This document shows positions 4,914-6,406 of a stretch of 6,406 nucleotides of DNA, one piece after another (the first letter of the stretch is position 1; each line of letters starts with the position of its first letter). The position numbers were made by a program, and so were the translations under genes. The notes beneath the pieces were generated by a model, which saw only the letters and a list, made by a program, of their open reading frames with translations, did no database searches and was not told the DNA's origin. This DNA comes from Christiangramia sp. (GTDB taxonomy: Bacteria; Bacteroidota; Bacteroidia; Flavobacteriales; Flavobacteriaceae): contig JAHELO010000095.1 of NCBI GenBank assembly GCA_024644145.1, positions 1 to 6,406 of the forward strand, in the 5' to 3' direction.

Positions 4914-6406
4914 TTAATCGTGGAGGTTTCCTATTTTAATTCCGAAGAAAAAAGTACGGGGCCTGGATGGTCCATAAATGTAATCTGAATCCCGGGTAGG
5001 GCCGGTATCAAAATCATCCTGATAAGAGTTGAACACATTCTGAACACCCGTACTTAGGTTGATGTGAAAATCTTCTGTTATGTCTAAATGCTGACTCAAT
5101 TTTAAATTCATATCCCAGAAAGTGGGAGATTGAGTAAGAGCCAGTAATCCGTTAGAGTTTATCACCTTCGGGATGGTCATTTTACCAGTGTAGGTCCCGG
5201 TGATATCAGCGGAAAAATTTTCAAACGGGGAGGTGTTGATATTTAAATAGCCGTAAAAATCGGGATTCCTTACAAATTCTGAAATAATTATATCTTCTTC
5301 CTCGCTGGCGGCACTCGCTTCAAAAAGTACCTGTTCTTCTTTATATATGGATTGCTGGTAGGTGCCTCCCAATTGAAAAGTAAGAGCAGAAGAAGGGGAG
5401 ACCCCAACTTCAAAGTTGGTTCCTGTCACATAGGCGCCGCTACCGTTTCGCACTTCCTTTAGAATAGAGCCGTTGGGTAAGCTAGCTCCTGTGCTTACCG
5501 TAGTAAACGGATCCTGTAATTCTGTATAAAATCCTTCGAGGAGAAAATCGGTTTGTAGCTTATTGATGCTTTTAGAATAATTAAAAGAAGCAGTATACGC
5601 ATTGGAATATTCTGTTTTCAAATCATTCGAAAGGATCACGAACTGCGGTTCTCCGCCTACTGAAGATATATGCAGATCTTCGTTAAAAGCCTGGGGTGCC
5701 CTGAAACCTCTGGCATATCCACCTCTAAATTGTAATTCTTTGGTGATATCATATAAAACAGTTAATCTGGGGCTCAAAACAGTTTGATCTATCTCGGAAT
5801 TACGTTGGATATTTCCTACTGCATAATCTCCTTTTACCGAAATATGGTCCAGCCGCGCGCCGAGTAACGCCGTAAATTTTTCTACAGGTTTCCATTCATA
5901 TTGACCGAATGCCGCATATGAATTTACTTCCTGGTCTATAAACCGGTCATAACCAGAAATTATATCTTCTGTATTACTATGATTGTATTCTATTCCTGTG
6001 GTTAGTACATCGTTGTTCTTAAAATTCCTTGTAAACTGAAACCCTCCCAGAAGAGCAAGGTCTTTTGTATTTCCGTAGGCACTCGAAGCAGCAATGCTAT
6101 CCTGTGAGGTGCGGCCACCGCCTAGGCCACCATAAAAGCTTTTCCTGTCTGTGTGTTGTCCCGAAACATATACCGAATAATTGCTGGTCATCTCTGGATT
6201 TGAAAAATCATAGGTTAAACCACCAATAAAGGTGTTATGGTCTAATTGTTCAGTAATATCAGTTAAATGAGGAGCTAATTCCAACTTGTCGCCACCCCTG
6301 CGGTATTCTTTAAGAGCAGTAAGATCTAAGGTTATTTTACTGGTTTCATCTGGTTTTAAAAAGGCTTTAGCTCCAAGGGTATTATTGGTTAATTCAGTAA
6401 TTTCAG
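4914..6406 (-). CDS. TonB-dependent outer-membrane receptor, C-terminal barrel (5' end outside window)
   Basis: The - strand frame is open from the window edge to the TAA at 4914-4916, giving 496 visible residues. The TTG at 6284 is internal, since the upstream codons continue the protein (EYRRGGDKLELAPHLT). Visible are alternating beta strands of a 22-strand barrel, the stretch RRGGDKLELAPHLTDITEQ seen in FepA/BtuB-like receptors, the barrel segment YARGFRAPQAFNEDLHI, and the closing TonB-receptor signature NVFNSYQDDFD followed by PSRPRTFFFGIKIG. The plug, TonB box and signal peptide lie outside the window; full proteins are usually 700-850 residues. It imports a scarce nutrient such as a metal chelate, cobalamin or similar, powered by TonB-ExbBD. 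The substrate cannot be read from the barrel, and no SusD-like partner is visible. The final residues are NLHD rather than the usual terminal aromatic. A periplasmic thioredoxin-like gene follows after 11 nt in an apparent operon. Confidence 0.93.
   Translation of the reverse strand, partial: EITELTNNTLGAKAFLKPDETSKITLDLTALKEYRRGGDKLELAPHLTDITEQLDHNTFIGGLTYDFSNPEMTSNYSVYVSGQHTDRKSFYGGLGGGRTSQDSIAASSAYGNTKDLALLGGFQFTRNFKNNDVLTTGIEYNHSNTEDIISGYDRFIDQEVNSYAAFGQYEWKPVEKFTALLGARLDHISVKGDYAVGNIQRNSEIDQTVLSPRLTVLYDITKELQFRGGYARGFRAPQAFNEDLHISSVGGEPQFVILSNDLKTEYSNAYTASFNYSKSINKLQTDFLLEGFYTELQDPFTTVSTGASLPNGSILKEVRNGSGAYVTGTNFEVGVSPSSALTFQLGGTYQQSIYKEEQVLFEASAASEEEDIIISEFVRNPDFYGYLNINTSPFENFSADITGTYTGKMTIPKVINSNGLLALTQSPTFWDMNLKLSQHLDITEDFHINLSTGVQNVFNSYQDDFDTGPTRDSDYIYGPSRPRTFFFGIKIGNLHD

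Noticed and set aside
6282..6284. TTG at 6284 (- strand) as the start of the receptor gene.
   Set aside because: The frame continues to the window edge with receptor-like barrel sequence, and a receptor starting here would lack signal peptide and plug.

Overview
The window looks like an ordinary chromosomal stretch from a member of the Bacteroidota, most likely a marine Flavobacteriaceae. The reasons are the AT-rich sequence, start codons preceded by A/T-rich sequence rather than a Shine-Dalgarno motif, a perfect Bacteroidota-type -7 box (TAnnTTTG) upstream of one gene, and the protein types: a PA0069-type radical SAM protein, an Fpg/Nei variant, a bacilliredoxin and a TonB-dependent receptor. 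I cannot fix the genus from sequence alone.

Layout. At the left edge, on the + strand, lies the C-terminal three quarters of a PA0069-family radical SAM protein. It is followed after 49 nt by a complete Fpg-type DNA glycosylase. Facing them on the - strand is a set read right to left: a bacilliredoxin (BrxA/BrxB) with its own promoter and a clear intrinsic terminator, then a PlsC-type lysophospholipid acyltransferase and an HD-domain phosphohydrolase joined by a 9-nt gap. The HD gene meets the glycosylase gene tail to tail with one base between the stop codons. Divergent from the bacilliredoxin, across a 182-nt intergenic region, is a DjlA-type membrane-anchored TerB/J-domain co-chaperone on the + strand. 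Its end faces an exported thioredoxin-like protein on the - strand with an 8-nt gap. The thioredoxin-like gene is the last gene of an operon whose preceding visible gene is a TonB-dependent outer-membrane receptor that runs off the right edge.

Function. The content is mostly housekeeping and stress maintenance: oxidised-base repair, thiol redox control in the cytoplasm and the periplasm, phospholipid synthesis, a membrane-bound Hsp70 partner, and nutrient uptake across the outer membrane. The two small units that look functionally meaningful are plsC plus HD hydrolase, and receptor plus periplasmic thioredoxin.

I see no mobile element, CRISPR array, tRNA, rRNA, riboswitch or defence cassette, and no convincing new system. 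The points most worth a second look are the altered 3' third of the glycosylase (shortened loop and non-standard zinc finger), the receptor/thioredoxin pairing, and the two nearly abutting convergent gene pairs with no terminator between them.
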